64,000 nucleotides of DNA from Erpobdella octoculata (GCA_963978895.1 OZ022240.1:11629807-11693806); one strand, 5' to 3'. Shown: positions 32,131 through 43,489, numbered from the stretch's first letter. The notes: generated from the sequence alone by a model not told the origin. Translations and numbers: made by a program.

Positions 32131-32288
32131 TGATCGGTGAACTTTAAATAACTACACGTGTCTAGTTTGGACATCAAAATTCTCGTCTTTTCCTCGTCTG
32201 ACAATCCTGTGATCGGTGAACTTTGAATAACTACACGTGTCTAGTTTGGATATCAAAATTCTCGTCTTTTCCTCGTCTGACAATCCTT
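32131..32288. repeat. 79-bp tandem duplication in G2 gag
   Basis: 32131-32209 and 32210-32288 are direct copies with two or three differences (TGATCGGTGAACTTT start). They break the gag frame on the minus strand. Confidence 0.88.
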
Positions 32289-32494
32289 CATCGTTTGAAG
32301 TGATAGCGCTCTTCGAAACGGCAGATCCACTTCGAAAACGTACCTCCGGATTCAGGGAACATTGGAATTTTCTTTACCAAATCAGCACCGGCATTTTGTG
32401 CAGTTTTGTGAACCTTCAATGACTGCAGAATCTAAGATTTGTCCACTTGCAAGCAAGGATAAATGCAACCAAACTAGACCGTGTGTGAAGTGTT

Positions 32495-32532
32495 GTTTTT
32501 AAATCCCTTATAATAATAAGGGATTTAAAAAC
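32495..32532. repeat. Perfect 16-bp inverted repeat (hairpin)
   Basis: GTTTTTAAATCCCTTA (32495-32510), loop TAATAA, TAAGGGATTTAAAAAC (32517-32532). It lies between the G2 remnant and the hAT end at 32568. It is not a known terminator here and may be the end of a small inverted-repeat element. Confidence 0.8.
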
Positions 32533-32567
32533 CCGTGTGTTACACAACACACTGCTAACCTTATAAG

Positions 32568-33840
32568 CAGTGGCGTAGCTAGCATGGGTGACACCCGGGG
32601 CAGATATCGATGGTGTCACCCCTCGAAAACAGTTAAAATAAACATTATGTAAAAAATCAGGTAAGCGTAAAGTATGATTTCAATAAAACAACTTCAATAA
32701 ACATTTGAAAATGTGTAAGTCATTGATCATCAAATTACAAAACTACCAATCAAGTATTTTAAACATATTTAGAAGAAACTTGCAAAAACTTTTCCTTTTA
32801 AAATATTTCATGTATTATCTCTTCTTTCTAGCTTTGACAGCTGCAAACTCGGAAAATCACATCCTCAAAATTAACAATTTGTTTTGCCTCGTGTTTGATC
32901 CTTAACATTGCAAGATTTTTTAGCTTCATTGTCAGTCATTGTTGACTTAAGTAGTTTTTGATTCATTTACTAAAGCTCCTCTAGCACGAAGCAACAGATA
33001 TGCAAATGGACATAAATAACTTTATTGCTATGATAAGATTTGGAAGGGATTCTGTAAATCCCATTCCACGATGAATTTAAAAAAGTCTATGGATATCCAA
33101 TCAGACACTGTAACAGTGGCTGTTTTTAAACATCTTCTCGACCATTGGTATTTCTAGAAGGAGTTTTGCTTCTGATACCTCATCATACAAGCCAGTTAAA
33201 TTTGATACAAATAATTTCAACTCCTTGATGTTTGCCGAGAGCAAAGTATTTGTCTGAACAACCTAGAACAATGAAGCTACATCTTCAAAAGATTTTGATC
33301 TAGTTCGAACTTCCGTACTGAATCAGTTGAGACATTTAGGAATATCCTATTTATTTTCAGCTGTCATCGTTTTCACCGACCATTCGTTTTTACGACGAAT
33401 TCTTTTTTCTACTGCAATGTCGTATTCTTTTGATTTTTCTTGCAGCAAGACCTATTGCTTCTCCTACAATATGATCCCTTTTTTCTTGAATATATAAACG
33501 AAGTCTAGTAAACGAAGTATTATAGCTAACTAATTAATGCTGAAGATTTTACTTTGCAGTGCAATTTGAGCGCAATTTATTTTCATTAGTACATTATTCC
33601 AAATGAAGAGGAGAGGTAACAAAGAAAAATTAAATTACATACAGCAGATGTAAGGTTTTGCGCAGCACCTCTGGTGTCTACATTGCAAAAAATTCCCAAA
33701 CTGCTGCCATAACCTCATCAAAATTTTCTGTTTTTGTTTTTATTGCAGCATAATGAGCACTCCAATGCGTTGTTGAAAGTTTTTCAACAGATGGTTAATG
33801 TAGCGCTGGTGTCTGGTGTCACAGATTTAAATAGCTAGAT
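32568..33840 (-). pseudogene. hAT transposon relic (ZMYM1/KIAA1586-type transposase), minus strand
   Basis: One end is CAGTGGCGTAGCTAGCATGG at 32568, a typical hAT terminal sequence; the other end is lost near the TA tract at 33865. The minus strand encodes VEKLSTTHWSAHYAAIKT (about 33770) and EVMAAVWEFF. It also encodes LPNLIIAIKLFMSICISVAS (about 33020), followed by a stop where ERSFSK is expected, then KNLAMLRIKHEA. That is the hAT dimerisation domain. Many stops show that it is dead. Confidence 0.7.
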
Positions 33841-33859
33841 AGATCATTCCATAGGAAGG

Positions 33860-33864
<5 letters not shown>

Positions 33865-33924
<60 letters not shown>
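33865..33924. repeat. (TA)n microsatellite
   Basis: 60 bp uninterrupted TA. Confidence 0.95.
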
Positions 33925-33928
<4 letters not shown>

Positions 33929-34112
33929 ACGATATCACCAAATCGTATACCGGCCTCAACAGAATGGTTTTGATGTTTTATTGGAAAATAATAAATGAAG
34001 CTTTGTTATGGCTAGTTATACCTTCTGGTTTATTAATAATGTCCATAATAGTTATTCGAAGTCCTTTAACGTCTATCAATGGGAAAACCTATTGTAAAAA
34101 CAGCGATTTTAC

Positions 34113-34172
<60 letters not shown>

Positions 34173-34176
34173 ATAG
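33925..34176. repeat. LTR-like fragment followed by a TA tract
   Basis: It begins TGTTACGATATCACC directly after TA repeats, as several LTRs in this window do (52631, 58093). No CA end or internal domain is found before the next TA run (34117-34176). Treat as a possible truncated LTR. Confidence 0.3.
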
Positions 34177-34435
34177 ATTTTTTTAAATTTTTTCCGTTAT
34201 TTCACTTCATGGAGTTTGTGTAAGGTTTTTTTAATTGCAGCTGGGTGTCACTCCCAAGCGGGGGTATTTATTTATTGAAGGAATGGGTCTACGTTTGAGG
34301 GTTGAGGACCTCATCTGGCCTTCAGGGCTGGAGTTGCTAATCCATGACCTAAAGGGACTTGAGATATTTTGTAGTCAGTTATGTTATTGTTTTGGCTAAC
34401 AACGCAGTCATAACAACTAGCAACAACATCTTGGT
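34177..34435. other. No recognisable gene
   Basis: Low-complexity start, then unique sequence with GGGTTGAGGACCTCATCTGG. Possibly old SINE tail, not assignable. Confidence 0.3.
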
Positions 34436-34620
34436 GGAATGAGTTAGTCTAGTGGTTTGGATATCCGGAATACCCAGATTTGATTCCAGGTTCGAGGACG
34501 TAATTTCCTTGAGCAAGAAACTAACTCACACGTGCTTACGGTGCTAGGTTAGCTGAGTTGGTAGAGTGTTAGCCTTGAATGTGAAAGCTTTACAGTTCGA
34601 CTAACACCTCATAGGCTATG
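34436..34620 (+). mobile_element. Two degenerate tRNA-derived SINE heads
   Basis: 34440-34505 has a TTAGTCTAGTGGTTTGGATA A box and a CAGGTTCGAGGAC B box. It shares its tail (GAAACTAACTCA) with the SINE at 40192. 34549-34610 has a second head, TTAGCTGAGTTGGTAGAGTG, with a weak B box. The remaining 34621-35104 shows nothing recognisable. Confidence 0.5.
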
Positions 34621-35109
34621 GTATCGCTTCACCTTCCCGCCCAGCCTACTCGACTGCTCATATGGGGTTGTTTATATAAGCATTTAGGCAGGCTAGAGCA
34701 ATGCGCTCCATAATCGCCAACGAGAGTTCCTATTGGACGAAAGTGAATTCGCGCGATCGAACTTTCGATGCTACACAAAGGGAATCGAGGATGAATATCG
34801 AGTCCGTTCCGTAGTAGACGAAGACGAACACTAGTTAGCATGCATAAATCTACGATCGTTTAATAGGATTCGATGAAACTAACAGAAAGTGTTGTTCATA
34901 TTATAAGCGACATAATGATATTAGATTCAACAACAAATTCAAGAAAAATAGTAATAAAGGAACACATCCAGACATCCATGCACACCTACAACTACACAGA
35001 CACTTAACTTGATATCACTGGATAGGCACGAATCTAATTATAAGAGTTAATGAAGGGGTCACCAGACACAATGAGTCATGAGGAAACGGTGGGAAACCTC
35101 TATGGAAAT

Positions 35110-35325
35110 TGTTATGACCCGATAAACAACGACGTTAGTTATATTTCGAATATAGTTTATTGTTAACGATAAAAACGATACAGCGTTCAGCTATCAACCA
35201 CGAGAGAGAAACTAAAAAGGAAGTTAACGGAAGGAACAAAGATATTAATATCCACAACCGTAGATATTAATATTAACTGTCAATTATAAAAATATATAAT
35301 TAATACAATTAATGTCTCCATAACA
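35110..35325 (-). repeat. G3 3' LTR
   Basis: 216 bp. A CTCCCCCTCCT stretch next to it on plus is the polypurine tract of the minus-strand element. Confidence 0.92.
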
Positions 35326-35335
35326 CCTCCCCCTC

Positions 35336-36446
35336 CTAAACAAGATAAGTTTTCTTGGAAGCTTTCATTTCCAATCTTCGAGGGGGTCGACGTGTTCTTT
35401 TAGGCCTCACCTTTGGTACCTGGTCGGTCGAGACGATTGTCCTCGTTAACTGAAACGTCAACCGAAATGGCACTGTTAGAAGAATCGGTCGTCTTCTGGG
35501 ATGACTTGATTGGTGGGAGAAGAGGGATGTCGAAAACATCAGATATAACTACTAGAGCTTCTTCTGACACCCGTTTTCGCAACTGATTGCAGTGTCGCCG
35601 CATCACTCTTCTTCCAACTTCAACGTCATAAACAGATTTTCCCAAACGTCGGACGATTCTGCCGGTAGTCCATTCTGGCTGATTCGGATTGTCGTATGTC
35701 CGCGTAGACAGCATCTTGTTCTGTAAACTCTCTTTTAAGAGAACCGGGTTTCTCGATCTTTTCCATCTTTTCAGCTTGATGATGGAATTTATTCAGTTGG
35801 AGGTCTGTCAAAGGAATTCGTAATTGTCTGCCTAGGAGTAGTTCTGCGGGTGTTTTCAGTCTAGGAGTAGTTCTGCGGGTGTTTTCAGTTCTTCTGATGA
35901 TGGTAGAGGTGTTGTCCTATACGTCAGCAAGAACTTTTGCAGCACGTCAGCCGTCGCACCCTCTCCCTGCAATTTTCTAAAAGCCCGCTTGAACGTATCA
36001 ACGAAACGTTCGGCTTGTCCGTTGCAGTGAGGCTGATATGGCGGTGACCTTACATGGTTTATGCCATGACTTTGGCAGTACTCCTCAAACTCCTTTGAAG
36101 CAAATTGTGTTCCATTGTCCGACACTAAAATCGTTGGGTATCCATGCTGTGAAAAAATTTTACCCAACTCTTTGATTGTAGCAGTTGTCGTCGATGTCCT
36201 CATTTCGACAATTTCAAGCAACTTGGAGAAGGCATCCACAGCCACAAGGAACATCATTCCTTCCATTGGACCGGCATAATTTATATGGATCCTCTCCCAT
36301 GCGCAATCTGGTGTCGGCCATGGTGACAATTTATTTTTGACAGTCATCTTTGCAGCTATCTGACAGGAGCTGCATAGCCTTACTCTGTCTTCAATATCCC
36401 TGTTGATACCTTGCCAATAAACATACCTCCGAGCGAGCATCTTCAT
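35336..36446 (-). pseudogene. G3 integrase core and C-terminal domain
   Basis: The HHCC finger end (CSSCQIAAK) and catalytic core are present. The first catalytic residue is changed: WERIHINYAGP has Asn where Asp is normal. The second (LVSDNGTQF, Asp) and third (HCNGQAERFV, Glu) are intact. A 29-bp tandem duplication (35832-35860, 35861-35889) breaks the frame. Beyond it, a C-terminal DNA-binding part (TGRIVRRLGKSVYDVEVG) continues at 35400-35714 in another frame. Integration by this copy's own protein is therefore unlikely. Confidence 0.85.
35832..35889. repeat. 29-bp tandem duplication in G3 integrase
   Basis: CTAGGAGTAGTTCTGCGGGT... present twice head to tail, perfect. Confidence 0.9.
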
Positions 36447-36501
36447 CCTGGTTGCTCCTGGGTGTCCCTTCGTGCAGCATCTTTAGAACTTGATTCTTTA
36501 A

Positions 36502-37296
36502 TTATGCTGGTATCACTGCGCGAGATCCCATTAAGAGTACACCATTACAAACAGACATGTTTGTAGCATGGCTGTGGTAGGCGTGTAGGAGCGATCCTGA
36601 CTGAAATCTCGGCCATCGTCCTGTTCTGACGGCTTCCACAACCAACTTTAGCTCGGAGTCTTCTTCGGTCATCCTACGAATTTCCTCCTTAGTGACAGGC
36701 AAGTTTCGGATAACATCACTCTGAACTGCGTTGACATCCATTTCAATCTTTGCGATAACGATGTCATCATCTTCCTGCAGTTTTCTTGAAGTGATAAGAC
36801 GGGATAGTGTATCGGCTTGTCCAAAGTGGGTAGATCGTCTGTACTCGATGTTGAAGTCATAAGCAAGCAAGACGAGTTCCCATCGTTGTATTCGATTGGC
36901 TGAGTGAGCAGATACACCAACCTTTGATCCAAAAATAGATAGTAGAGGCTTGTGATCTGTCAGCAGCATGAAGCGTCTGCCGGAAACATAGCGGTGGAAT
37001 TTTCTCACTGCGAATACCAAGGCAAGAGCTTCCTTCTCTATCTGTCCGTAGTCCTTCTCAGCCTTTGTGAGAGCTCTACTGGCGTGTGCAATTGCTTTTT
37101 CCATGCCGTTTGGAAAACGATGGGAGATCACAGCTCCGATTACATATTCACACGCGTCCGCAGCAACGACAATGTCCAGTTCAGGGTCGTAGTGCGTCAA
37201 CAACAGATCTGACTGCAGCACCTTCTTTAGTTTTCCTAACACTTCCTGGTGCTCTGCAGTCCATTCAAATGTGTCCTTCCTTTTGAGATCGTCCAA
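36502..37296 (-). pseudogene. G3 RNase H and connection to integrase
   Basis: RNase H is DACEYVIGAV (catalytic Asp, usually DAS), KEALALVFA (Glu), TDHKPLLSIF (Asp) and GQADTLSR (Asp). The frame ends VIPA, just before the HHCC finger, by a stop (TAA) at about 36500. Upstream, frameshifts separate it from the RT thumb at 37236-37499. Confidence 0.83.
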
Positions 37297-38190
37297 AGGG
37301 CCCCCATTGATCGCATCTCTGGTACAAAGGACGAATAATAGCTTATCATGCCTAAGGATGATTTTAACTGCTTTGCATCCTTAGGCTCTGGCATTTCAAC
37401 AATCGCTTGAATTTTTTTGGGGTCTGGTCGACGGCCATCTCTTGAAACAATGTGCCCCAAAAACTTGATTTCTTCTTTAGCAAATGAACACTTTTCCATT
37501 CGTACACTTTAATCCACTCTCAGCGAATTTCTTGAACAAAGCTTTAACATTTCGATTGTGTTCATCCAGCGTAGATCCGGTCACTATGACATCATCTAGA
37601 TATGCTGCACAACCTTCCAGTCCTGTGATCATTTGATCCATAGCTTCTTGAAAAATGCCAGGTGCGCATTTGACTCCAAAGGGCAATCGCTGGTACTGGA
37701 ACAAACCTTTGTGTGTATTAATTGTGACCAGTTCCTTCGAGTCATCTTCAACTTCCATTTGCAAGTATGCGTCAGTGAAGTCAATCTGAGTGAACCATGC
37801 GCCTTGGTTCAGACGAGCAAAGATTTCATCGGGCACAGGTAGCGGGTGTCGGTGCATTTCCAGTGCATCGTTGAGTCCTGTTTTGAAGTCTGCACATATC
37901 CTGACTGCTCCATTTTTCTTGGCAACTACAACAATCGGGGTGGCCCAGTTGCTGTATTCAACCTTCTTCAGAACTCCCTGCTGCACCAAACGCTCCAGCT
38001 CCACGTTAACTGCTTCTTCCCGAGCAAACGGAATCTTTCTCTGTCGACAGAAGATTGGACGTGTTCCCTGCTTGACGAACAATTGAGCCTTTGTTTGACA
38101 TTTTCCCAATTCTTCCTTGAAAACATCTGGAAAACGTTCACTCAAATTGCTGGCAAGATGCTCCCCCTTCCTCCTTTGGCTTCTGCTCAA
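37236..38190 (-). pseudogene. G3 reverse transcriptase
   Basis: RT with RICADFKTGLN, FTQIDFTDAYLQM, LPFGVKCAPG and YLDDVIVTGS (LDD active site intact) in 37477-38190. The thumb part (FLGHIVSRDGRRPDPKK) is in another frame at 37236-37499. A frameshift near 38165 separates it from the protease. Confidence 0.85.
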
Positions 38191-38521
38191 TTTTGCAGCA
38201 GATGGCGTTGAATGCTTTTTGAAGAGGAGGAAGTTGGTTCATCCATTCGATGCCTAACAATTGCTCCACTTTGTCGGCCACGTAGCAGCGACCGTGACCT
38301 GAATATCCTCCAAGGGTGAACTTTACATCGAATTGTCCCAGGACCTCAATCGGACTTCCATTTGCAGCTCCTAGTGTCGTCGTTGACCTCTCCAAGGCAG
38401 GTGAACCGATTTGTTCCCATGTTTCCTTTTTGATAAGTGTGACGTCGGCACCAGAATTTAACTGCATTCTAACCTGAGTGTCACCAAAATTAACCTCAGT
38501 GTACCTCCGATTGGCAACCAC
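38138..38521 (-). pseudogene. G3 protease with active-site Asp to Asn
   Basis: MQLNSGADVTLI replaces the expected LDSGAD; the sister copy G2 has MQLDSGADVTVI. The flap/C-terminal motif (LLGIEWMNQLPP) is conserved. A retroviral-type aspartic protease without this residue should be inactive. Confidence 0.85.
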
Positions 38522-38557
38522 ATTACCAACAATCTTCTTGATTGCTTTATTTTTTCT

Positions 38558-39514
38558 CTATTGAGCTTTTGGCTGATTTTTCGGACAATCTTTTCTAAAA
38601 TGTTCTGGCGAACCACAGATGAAACAATTACCTTTGTTCGAAGATCGGGGGATATCCTTGCTAGGGAACCCAGGTCGAGGCTTCTTCCTGTTCATTTGCT
38701 TTACTGCATTAACATTTTGTACGTTGTCGATGACGTCCGAATCTATTTTCAAACTCGTTACGAATTCGCATTCTTTAACAAGGTCAGCTAACGTGCACTC
38801 CTCTTGAGTCTCCAGTTTCCTCAACAACCTTGTTCGAATGTCAGCATGTCGAGCTCCTTGCAGTGCCGAAACAAAAACAAGACATTTAAAATGTTCTTTT
38901 TACATTTGTTCGACTTGAGCCAGTGCCGTCATTCTATTTATTGTTGAACCAAGCTTGCTGTACCCAGGATCACCAATTACCAACCGGAACATGTCGAACC
39001 TTCTCCTGAAAACCGAGACCTTGTCCCCAAACAGCGACTCCAAAATTTCCTTGGTTTCGTCGTAGGTCAGATCTTTTGTTGTTTTCGGCAAGATGTGGTC
39101 GGTGAGACTCCCGTACGATTGCAAGTCCAACTTTAACACGAGTGCTTGCGTTTTATCTGGGTAGGATAATTCGGTACCATGGCTGATCATAACTGCTTCG
39201 AAACGATCAATCCACTTTGAGAATGTCCTACCGGACTCGAGGTCATGGCTGAATTCCGAAATTTGTCTCATCAACTCTGGTACCAAATCTGGTTTGTTTC
39301 TCACCATTGAAACTGGACCACTTGATTGTAACTTCATCGACCGAATGAGTTCTGTAAAAACCTCTTCGCGTTTGCGGTTGTCTTCGAGAATTTGCGTACG
39401 CATCTCCTCTTCGCGTTTGCGGTTTTCTTCATCTCGGCGTCGGTTTTCTTCGTCTCGGCGTCGGTTTTCTTCCAAAAACGTAGCCATGAGTGAATAAAAC
39501 TTTTCTTCAGCCAT
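38558..39514 (-). pseudogene. G3 gag with one CCHC knuckle
   Basis: Starts MAEEKFYSLMATFLEEN shortly after the primer site. Residues 18-45 are an arginine/glutamate hexapeptide repeat (RRRDEEN) predicted to be a long charged helix. The capsid region FSKWIDRFEAVMISHG follows. A TAA at 38900 interrupts the frame after VEQM, and the same frame continues to the knuckle CFICGSPEHFRKDC and stops at 38558. Confidence 0.83.
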
Positions 39515-39535
39515 TTCAAATCCTCGTCGCCAAAA

Positions 39536-39752
39536 TGTTATGACCCGATAAACAACAACGTTAGTTATATTTCGAATATAGCTTATTGTTAACGATAAAA
39601 ACGATACAGCGCTCAGCTATCAACAACGAGAGAGAAACTAAAAAAGGAAGTTAACGGAAGGAACAAAGATATTAATATCCACAACCGTAGATATTAATAT
39701 TAACTGTCAATTATAAAAATATATAATTAATACAATTAATGTCTCCATAACA
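39536..39752 (-). repeat. G3 5' LTR
   Basis: 217 bp. The partner is 35110-35325. Confidence 0.92.
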
Positions 39753-39757
39753 GAAAT

Positions 39758-40191
39758 CTAACTGGTAATGATAGTAATTGCTAATGTAGGGCAGATGCAG
39801 GCATGAGGAAAAGGAGTAAATGAACATGCACATTAATGAGAATTATCGGTCATAGTTGTGACACCGAGCTTTAAAAATTTAAATACAATCCCGAAGTCAT
39901 CAAATGAAATCAAGTATTAAAAATCATTTTCAGATATTTTTTCATGAGCAACATTTTTTCTGCAGTATGGTCAATATGAGTAGCGCCCCTGAACAATTGC
40001 TTTTATATAATGCTGGCTAATGGGTAGATAAATAACGTTTAGTTATGATCACCTAGGTCAGAAAAGTTAGCTAATTTTTTTACCACTGGAGCAGATCTTT
40101 CTGCACTGAAAATTATTTTGCACATAAATACATATAATACCAATCCTTAAAAAGAGTTATAACACAAACAACAAATGATATTGTCACACGA
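39758..40191. other. No recognisable gene (intron)
   Basis: AT-rich, no domain or repeat end seen. Confidence 0.35.
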
Positions 40192-40300
40192 GTTGGTCTA
40201 GTGGTTTAGAGACCGGCATGGGTATACGTAGTACCCGGGTTCGATTCGATGTTTGGGCAAGTAGTTTTCTTGATCAAGGAACTAACTCATATTTGCCAAG
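40192..40300 (+). mobile_element. tRNA-derived SINE
   Basis: A box TTGGTCTAGTGGTTTAGA (40193-40212) and B box GGGTTCGATTCG (40238-40250), followed by a tail ...GGAACTAACTCAT shared with 34436-34520. It lies in the intron before the last CCDC28-like exons. Confidence 0.65.
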
Positions 40301-40494
40301 GTCCACTCAGCCTTTCATTCATAACTGGTCGATAAATGAGTGCTGAATTGTATATATTTCATGTAGCGACGTTCATAGTCTCATGACCTTTATCTATTAC
40401 AACAATATTTTTATATATTTTTATAAGTTTTAAAAGGGTCCTTTAAGTTTAGTTTTTTCTATTATTTTAAAATTTAAATAAACAGTTTGAGGGC

Positions 40495-40616
40495 ACTTAG
40501 AAAGAGAAAGTGACCGGGTGCGGGAAATTAATCGGGAACGGGAACGGGAGAGCGACCTGGAGCGTGAGAGCAAACGGGGAAGGAAACGGGAGCGAGAGAA
40601 AGACGATAGAAAAACC
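40495..40616. mobile_element. Helitron-like purine-rich fragment
   Basis: GGGAACGGGAACGGGAGAGCG repeats and AGAAAGACGATAGAAAAACC as in 28965-29105, but without the GCCGGG..GCTAG end. It stops about 50 bp before the acceptor of the CCDC28-like exon at 40664. Confidence 0.45.
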
Positions 40617-40663
40617 TCTGTATATTTAAATTTAATATATATGTTTAATATGTTTATTTTCAG

Positions 40664-40686
40664 CTGGAAGAACTGTGTTTGTCAAT
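40664..40686 (+). CDS. CCDC28: CCDC28-like gene, 23-bp microexon 'E'
   Basis: Acceptor TTTATTTTCAG before 40664 and a perfect GTAAGT donor at 40687. Encodes LEELCLS plus two bases. Joined to exon C it gives MSRLMEN-LEELCLS, aligning with human LDRLLSD-LEELNSS. The following intron is 68 bp. Confidence 0.82.
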
Positions 40687-40754
40687 GTAAGTATTATCCC
40701 TATTCATTAAACATTTTCTTAATAAAACTAAAAAAAATTTTAACCATTTGACAG

Positions 40755-40797
40755 AAAAAATTTACAGAATGAACAGGCTGAAATAAACATTCCATAA
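40755..40797 (+). CDS. CCDC28: CCDC28-like gene, last coding exon 'F' with stop
   Basis: Acceptor CATTTGACAG before 40755. The first A completes an isoleucine codon, then KNLQNEQAEINIP and TAA (40795-40797). With exon E this reads LCLSIKNLQNEQ..., matching the human end SSIQKLHLADAQ in position and length, so the protein C-terminus is complete. No canonical AATAAA is obvious immediately downstream. Confidence 0.8.
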
Positions 40798-41388
40798 TGG
40801 AATTCACTTCAAAAATGCACTCTCAAACTTAGCTTATTCTATTCTGTATTTCATTGAATTATTATTTGGAATTTTTTAGCTGCCTAAAAATCTGTTGTTG
40901 AATGTTCAAGTAGTATCATAAATCTATTTAGTTTTTATTTTTTGAATGTTTAATAATTTAGCTCTAGTGCTTATTCTACTCCAAGCTGTTTGATTTTTGT
41001 TAAAGTGATTTATTTCTCTTATTTCGTCTATTATGTATTATGTAAAAAAACGTAATTTTTTAAAAAGTTTTAAATTTTTTATATATATTTAAAAATATAT
41101 CTCTTTATTGAAGTAAATTTATACAATTAATCATAAACATTCAACATTAATTTCCAAACAGACAATCAGTATACAACATTATTCAACATGTGTGTTAAAT
41201 TCGTGTCATTATTGTCTTTTAGGAATGTCATGTCTTCTTGGTTTCCAAATTTGGAGTTCCAAGTGCAAACACGTAGAGCTGAGGCATACTGCACCCAACA
41301 CAAACACACACACAAATTTATAAAAACACCATCAAAGGCAAAAACATAAAGACAACTGTCACGAAACTAAAATCTTAATTAAAACAAG
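40798..41388. other. 3' flank of the CCDC28-like gene
   Basis: AT-rich, probably 3' untranslated and intergenic sequence, with an A/T-rich patch at 41045-41105. No gene seen. Confidence 0.4.
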
Positions 41389-41552
41389 TTATGGGTCTTC
41401 TGGAGGTCGATATTGTCGCATTCTTTCCATCTCTTTGATTGCACTTTCGTTACAAGGCTTTTTTCCTGACAATTTGCTATAGTCAAGTTCTTCTATTCGT
41501 AGTCCATTTAAAGATATCACTCTGCTTAATGCGACATCAGCTTGTATTGATT
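41389..41552 (-). pseudogene. PIF1-like helicase C-terminal fragment (Helitron or related)
   Basis: Minus strand reads SIQADVALSRVISLNGLRIE, ELDYSKLSGKKPCN, ESAIKEMERMRQYRPPEDP and stop. VALSRV..L.GL is the last motif of PIF1-type helicases, and LDCSKLTGK.PCN is typical of transposon-carried copies. Upstream (above 41552) the frame is lost. Confidence 0.65.
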
Positions 41553-41684
41553 TGGAAATGGATTATTTTATTAGGGACATATTTTCAAAATTGTTTCTTA
41601 TTATAATATTTTGTCAACCACTTGGAAGTGTATGATAAAATACTTGCAATAAACATGTATCAAATGAAACAACTGTCTCTTGAT

Positions 41685-43489
41685 CAGTGTTATTTCCATT
41701 CACTAAATAATTTCCATTCCAATTCTAATTCCATTATTTTTTTTCAAATAATTTCCATTCCAATTCTAATTCCATTATTTTTTTACAAATAATTTCCATT
41801 CCAATTCTAATTCCATTATTTTTTTCAAAATAATTTCCATTCCAATTCTAATTCCATTATTTTTTTTTCAAATAATTCCTATTTCAATTCTAATTCCATT
41901 TTAATTTCAATAATTTCCATTCAATTCTAATTACCATTGCTAAAATGATTTCTATTTCTATTCTATTTCCATTATCATTTCAAAAATTATTTTCTAATTC
42001 CATTATTAAAAATAACAATCACTATATTCGTTCCTTTAAAAAACCCTTTAGAGATAATAATACATAGTAACAACAACAAGCTTATCAAACATTTATTGTT
42101 ATAACTAAACCAAACATCCAAAAATAACCAGAGCAAAATGCAAATAATTAATCGGTCAAAATGAATTAGTTTCAGAAAGGCTCTCATCTCTAAGGACTGT
42201 TGCATTCTGTTGCGTCGCCCTGCAGTCAAGATGCCACAAAGAGAGAATATCCGCTCCACGTAGGCTTGAGAAGCTGGAGCTGACAATAAATCTTGGGCTA
42301 GCTCATACAGTTTGCTGTAACGTGATGTTTTTTGCTTCCAAAAATCCAGTGCATCATTACGCTCATCTTCTACAATATCAGCTATGTAGTTGTTCAGCTG
42401 ATAATGCACGGCATCTTTTTCACTTATACTGCTAATGCCAGCACAAGTTCTAAGTCGATTAGACTGAATTTTATTGTTTAAAAATTTTAAATTTTTAATG
42501 ATGTTGGAGTTAACACCATAAGGGATGCAGATGCAGAATCCGACACATAAACTTCCTGCACTGAACTTTCCTCGTTTTCACAAACGGTGATTATGTAAGC
42601 TTTAGCAGCACGCAGCAGCTCTACATATTCCGGGGACATAATTGCTTGTGCCATCGTCGGATCAAGCAGACATGCGGCCGCTGGAATCGGATTAAAGTTT
42701 TCCGTATTCGGGTCTAGAAGTGTGGCGAACCGGTAACGGAGATCATCCAGCATTTTTGATGTTAGTGCTTTTGCAGATGTGTGCTGCTGCAGATGACATC
42801 ATACAGCTTGACTTTTCACAACATTTCTTTCTTTTTCTTTGCTCATGCAGTTAGCATATGCTTGTTTGTGAAAACGCTTCAAATGGGCGCGAAGTTGCTA
42901 GTGTTCTTGCCAGTAATTTGTGTTCCGCAGGCCACTTTTGTAGTTTCATCCGTCACCTGACAAGTTGATTTGTCTGAATCTTCGTCATACGAAAAGAATT
43001 CCCAGAATACCACTTAAAGATTTTGATAAACTCATTGTAGTTTTAAAGTCACAAAAATGAATATGAGCACACAACACACGACACAATATTTAGACCAACT
43101 AAGAGAAAAACAGTTCATTGAAAAGGGGACTTTTATTTATATATCATGGGAACGGGGCAATTTCGTAGATCCTTTATTCTACTTTCATTTTAAATTTAAA
43201 AATAAATCCTACTTCTCATTCTAATTCCATTTTATTTTAAAAAATAATTCCTACTTCCCATTCTAATTCCATTTTTATTAAAGAAATAATTTCTAATTCT
43301 CATTCTAATTCCATTTTGGATTGAAAAATAATTTCTACTTCTAATTCTAATTCCATTTTTATCACGTGATTTCCATTCCTATTTCTAATTCCATTCCAAA
43401 TTTAATTCCTATTTCTAATTTCCATTCTCAAGAAAAAAAAATTCCTATTTCAATTCCTAATTCAATTACCATTAATGGAAATAACACTG
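41685..43489 (-). mobile_element. hAT transposon with AATTCCATT subterminal repeats
   Basis: Terminal inverted repeats CAGTGTTATTTCCATT and AATGGAAATAACACTG are perfect over 16 bp. The 8-bp target duplication CTCTTGAT is perfect (41677-41684, 43490-43497). About 250-300 bp at each end are tandem subterminal repeats (TTCCATTCTAATTCCATT type, about 44-bp period on the left). A transposase relic is on the minus strand. Confidence 0.93.
41987..42990 (-). pseudogene. hAT transposase relic (BED finger to dimerisation domain)
   Basis: From 42990 downward: a BED-finger remnant (GKNTSNLRAHLKRFHKQAY across a frameshift), then MLDDLRYRFATLLDPNTENF and AACLLDPTMAQAIMSPEY, then the dimerisation domain ALDFWKQKTSRYSKLYELAQ and LLSAPASQAYVERIFSLCG. 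The middle region is shortened, so this copy is probably non-autonomous. Confidence 0.8.

Larger units (their letters stand above)
30582..32480 (-). mobile_element. Ty3/Gypsy retrotransposon G2, 5'-incomplete, relative of G3
   Basis: The 3' LTR (30582-30928, TGTTACG...CCTAACA) carries a SINE insertion. Gag, zinc knuckle and protease lie on the minus strand up to about 32400, and they match G3 closely. Most of RT, all of RNase H and integrase are deleted between the start of RT and the LTR, and no 5' LTR is found. Confidence 0.8.
35110..39752 (-). mobile_element. Ty3/Gypsy LTR retrotransposon G3, full length but disabled
   Basis: LTRs of 216 and 217 bp (35110-35325, 39536-39752) have ends TGTTATG/CATAACA and differ by a one-base indel and a few substitutions. 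The perfect 5-bp target duplication is GAAAT (35105-35109, 39753-39757). The primer site starts TGGCGACGAGGATTTG next to the 5' LTR. The gag-pol order on the minus strand is complete through integrase, but there are several stops and frameshifts, and two catalytic aspartates are changed. Confidence 0.94.

Noticed and set aside
40518..40751. Arg/Glu-rich 77-codon protein
   Set aside because: Frame over a purine-rich Helitron-like repeat that also runs across the CCDC28-like microexon.
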